Shown: positions 62,102 to 64,000 of the stretch, piece by piece | Position numbering within the stretch: the stretch's first letter is position 1 | How the letters are laid out: every line of letters begins with the position of its first letter | From: Neoroseomonas marina | GTDB lineage: Bacteria > Pseudomonadota > Alphaproteobacteria > Acetobacterales > Acetobacteraceae | DNA length: 64,000 nt | Assembly: GCF_012927745.1 (NCBI RefSeq) | Contig: NZ_JABBKX010000001.1 | Location: 682,001-746,000, forward strand | Direction of reading: 5' to 3' | The notes under the pieces: generated by a model | What the model saw: only the letters and a program-made list of their open reading frames with translations | Told to the model about the DNA's origin: nothing | The model's database searches: none | Translations under genes and position numbers: made by a program

Positions 62102-62326
62102 ATGGACCCCAGGATCCCTGTCGACGAGGCCGCCCTTCACGCGGTGGAGGAAGAACGGCGCCGCCAGACAGGCGACAATGTCGAAGCCGGCCTGGACGGC
62201 GCGGCGGACATCGTGGACCTGACGCTCGATGGCGCGCTGGCGGTCGTGGCCGACGGCGCGGTAGCGGTCGCCGAGGGCGCGGTGAACCTGGTCGGCGCCG
62301 TGATCGGCGGGCTGCTCGAAGGCTGA
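62102..62326 (+). CDS. small alanine/valine-rich hypothetical protein
   Basis: A 74-residue protein. The first 27 residues are charged (EEERRRQTGDN). The rest is a repeated hydrophobic/acidic pattern of about 7-8 residues (DLTLDGALAVVADGAVAVAEGAVNLVGAVIGG, split by length), which could form an amphipathic beta or helical surface or sit at a membrane. No family is recognised. It lies 65 bp after tldD, past the hairpin, and converges on gshA. Confidence 0.65.
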   Translation: MDPRIPVDEAALHAVEEERRRQTGDNVEAGLDGAADIVDLTLDGALAVVADGAVAVAEGAVNLVGAVIGGLLEG

Positions 62327-62339
62327 ACGGCCCGGCGGC

Positions 62340-63683
62340 CTAGATCGCCGCCTCGGAAAAGATCCGCGAGACGTCCCCGCCCCAGGCCGCCGCGTTGCGC
62401 TCGAGCCAGCGATCCGCCTGGGTCTGCCCCCTCGCCACCACGAAGTCGAGCGGATCGAGGAACATCTCCTCTCCCGCGCCGCGCGCCTTCAGGCCGTCGC
62501 GCGCGATCGCCAGCACGTCACGGGCGACATCGCGCAGCGGCCGCCCGCCGATGCTCGCCTCCAGCGCCTGGGCCGGCACCGCCTCGCGCAGCGCGCGCAT
62601 CTCGCCGACGGTCCAGTCCTTGGTCAGCGCCCGCGCGGCCTTCTGCGCGGCGTCGTCGTAGATCAGCCCGACCCAGAAGGCCGGCAGCGCGTTCAGGAAG
62701 GCGGGCGCACCGGCGTCGGCGCCGCGCATCTCGAGGAAGCGCTTCAGCCGCACATCGGTGAAGACGGTCGTGACGTGGTCCGCCCAGTCCCCCATCGTTG
62801 CGGTGTGGCCCTTGAGCTTCTCCGCCCGGCCTTCGAGGAAGGCGCGGAAGGACATGCCCGCCGCGTCGATCCACTGCCCGTCGCGCATGATGAAGTACAT
62901 CGGCACGTCGAGCACCCAGTCGGCGAAGCGCTCGAAGCCGAAGCCGTCCTCGAACACCACGGACGGGATGCCGGTGCGGTCGGGATCGGTGTCGGTCCAG
63001 ACCTTGCCGCGCAGGGTGCGGTAGCCGTTCGGCGTGCCCTCGGCGAAGGGCGAATTGGCGAACAGCGCCGTGGCGAGCGGCTGCAGCGCCAACGACACGC
63101 GCAGCTTCTCGACCATGTCGGCCTCGTCGCCGAAGTCGAGGTTCACCTGCACCGTGCAGGTCCGCAGCATCATGTCGAGGCCCATATGCCCGACCCGCGG
63201 CATGTATTCCCGCATGATCGCGTAGCGACCCTTGGGCATCCACGGCATCTGCGCGCGCGTCGCGAGCGGATGGAAGCCGAGCGGCGCGAAGCCGAGGCCG
63301 AGCGGCGCCGCCACCTGGCGTACCTCATCGAGATGCTGCGCGAGTTCCGCCGCGGCGTCGTGCATGTTCGCGAGCGGCGCGCCGGAGAGTTCGAACTGCC
63401 CGCCGGGCTCGAGCGAGACGGAGGCATCGCCGCGCTTCAGCCCGATCGGATTGCCGCGGTCGAGGATCGGCTGCCACCCGAAGGCCATCAGCCCTTCGAG
63501 CATGGCGCGGATGCCGCCCGGCTCGTAGGGCGGGGGGGCAAGGTCGTCGCGGCGGAAGCCGAACTTCTCGTGCTCGGTCCCGATGCGCCACTGCGCGCGC
63601 GGCTTGCTGCCGGCGGCGAACCACCCGGCAAGCTGACGCGCCGAGGTGATCGGCGTAGGATCCGACTCGCCAGGATTCGACAT
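62340..63683 (-). CDS. gshA: glutamate--cysteine ligase (EgtA/plant type)
   Basis: A 447-residue GshA of the alphaproteobacterial/plant type, which makes gamma-glutamylcysteine, the first step to glutathione. RIGTEHEKFGFRR near residue 37, RDLKRGDASVSLEPGGQFELSG-like segment near residue 83, and MLRTCTVQVNLDFGDEADM near residue 165 are family marks. Two cysteines that could form the redox-regulating disulfide of plant GCL are not obvious. It lies 36 bp after rsmE in one minus-strand operon, a common arrangement. Confidence 0.92.
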   Translation of the reverse strand: MSNPGESDPTPITSARQLAGWFAAGSKPRAQWRIGTEHEKFGFRRDDLAPPPYEPGGIRAMLEGLMAFGWQPILDRGNPIGLKRGDASVSLEPGGQFELSGAPLANMHDAAAELAQHLDEVRQVAAPLGLGFAPLGFHPLATRAQMPWMPKGRYAIMREYMPRVGHMGLDMMLRTCTVQVNLDFGDEADMVEKLRVSLALQPLATALFANSPFAEGTPNGYRTLRGKVWTDTDPDRTGIPSVVFEDGFGFERFADWVLDVPMYFIMRDGQWIDAAGMSFRAFLEGRAEKLKGHTATMGDWADHVTTVFTDVRLKRFLEMRGADAGAPAFLNALPAFWVGLIYDDAAQKAARALTKDWTVGEMRALREAVPAQALEASIGGRPLRDVARDVLAIARDGLKARGAGEEMFLDPLDFVVARGQTQADRWLERNAAAWGGDVSRIFSEAAI

Positions 63684-63719
63684 GCAGCCCTTCCGCGGTC
63701 GCCGCAGGACGCGGCGCGT

Positions 63720-64000
63720 TCAGCTCACGTCCCAGTCCCCCGCCAGCGCCTGGAGCACCGCAAGGCCCGCGACCGCCGCCGTCTCGGCCCGCAGGATGCG
63801 GGGGCCGAGGGCGACGGCGGTAACAAAGGGACGACGCATGGCGTCGTCAAGTTCACCCCCCTCGAAGCCGCCCTCGGGTCCGACGAGCCAACCGCAGGGA
63901 AGCCTCATCCCGGCTGCGACATGACGGATCGGCAATGCTCCCCTGCGTTCCGCGGCGACCAGCAGCGGCGTGCCATCCCAGGCATCGAGCGCGGCGTGCA
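63720..64000 (-). CDS. rsmE: 16S rRNA (uracil(1498)-N(3))-methyltransferase, 5' end outside window
   Basis: The C-terminal 93 residues of RsmE, the SPOUT methyltransferase for U1498 of 16S rRNA. The SAM-binding knot is visible as [18 protein letters not shown], then [22 protein letters not shown]. The frame stays open to base 64000, so the start is beyond the window. It lies upstream of gshA in the same operon. Confidence 0.93.
   Translation of the reverse strand, partial: HAALDAWDGTPLLVAAERRGALPIRHVAAGMRLPCGWLVGPEGGFEGGELDDAMRRPFVTAVALGPRILRAETAAVAGLAVLQALAGDWDVS

Overview
The window comes from a high-GC Gram-negative bacterium. Class I lysyl-tRNA synthetase, Usg, CtaA, the EgtA-type GshA, two Bug/TctC solute-binding proteins and a GTTC-N7-GTTC box together point to an alphaproteobacterium, most likely Rhodospirillales/Acetobacteraceae (Roseomonas-like). 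This placement is inferred from gene families and not from a marker phylogeny. No rRNA, tRNA, CRISPR array, transposase or integrase was seen.

Region 1 (1-11130) is housekeeping. It holds a truncated MFS carrier, a GbsR-like regulator with a bd-type quinol oxidase (cydAB) behind an FNR-type box and a palindrome, a peroxiredoxin, YqgE, a cupin, DUF983, a MocR regulator, a coupled MmcQ/HAD/pyrD operon, a DMT exporter and a DUF952 protein.

Region 2 (11157-24720) is the most unusual part. A minus-strand block carries portal, scaffold, capsid, two tail-tube proteins, a small internal protein, tailspike, small and large terminase, a holin-like protein and a SleB-type lysin. The order matches the late genes of T7-like podoviruses. 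No polymerase, primase, integrase or large core/ejection gene is present. A GTTC-N7-GTTC (LexA-type) box precedes the first gene, and a divergent XRE-S24 repressor flanks the block. A long hairpin lies between capsid and tail genes, the place where T7 has its T-phi terminator. The block could be a domesticated podovirus, a gene-transfer-agent-like particle locus or a defective prophage.

Region 3 (24727-46359) is metabolic. It has a nitrobindin-like protein, a D-threonine aldolase family enzyme, an amine oxidase, two Bug proteins, a phosphomannomutase/Ugd pair for sugar nucleotides, class I LysRS coupled to a shortened MprF-like protein, asd, DUF2171, an XPD/DinG helicase, a cupin, an AbrB-type permease, a coupled hydratase/amidohydrolase/dehydratase operon and a cold-shock gene.

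Region 4 (46411-64000) has groESL with two CIRCE operators, usg, an AspT-type carrier with a D-2-hydroxyacid dehydrogenase, a four-gene ArsR/SRPBCC/BNR/MoaD-like operon, a palindrome cluster, a ubiquinone hydroxylase, a TVP38/GT2 pair, a tightly overlapping ctaA/PAS-kinase/tldD operon, a small hydrophobic protein, gshA and the 3' part of rsmE. Many operons use 1-8 nt start/stop overlaps, so translational coupling is common here.
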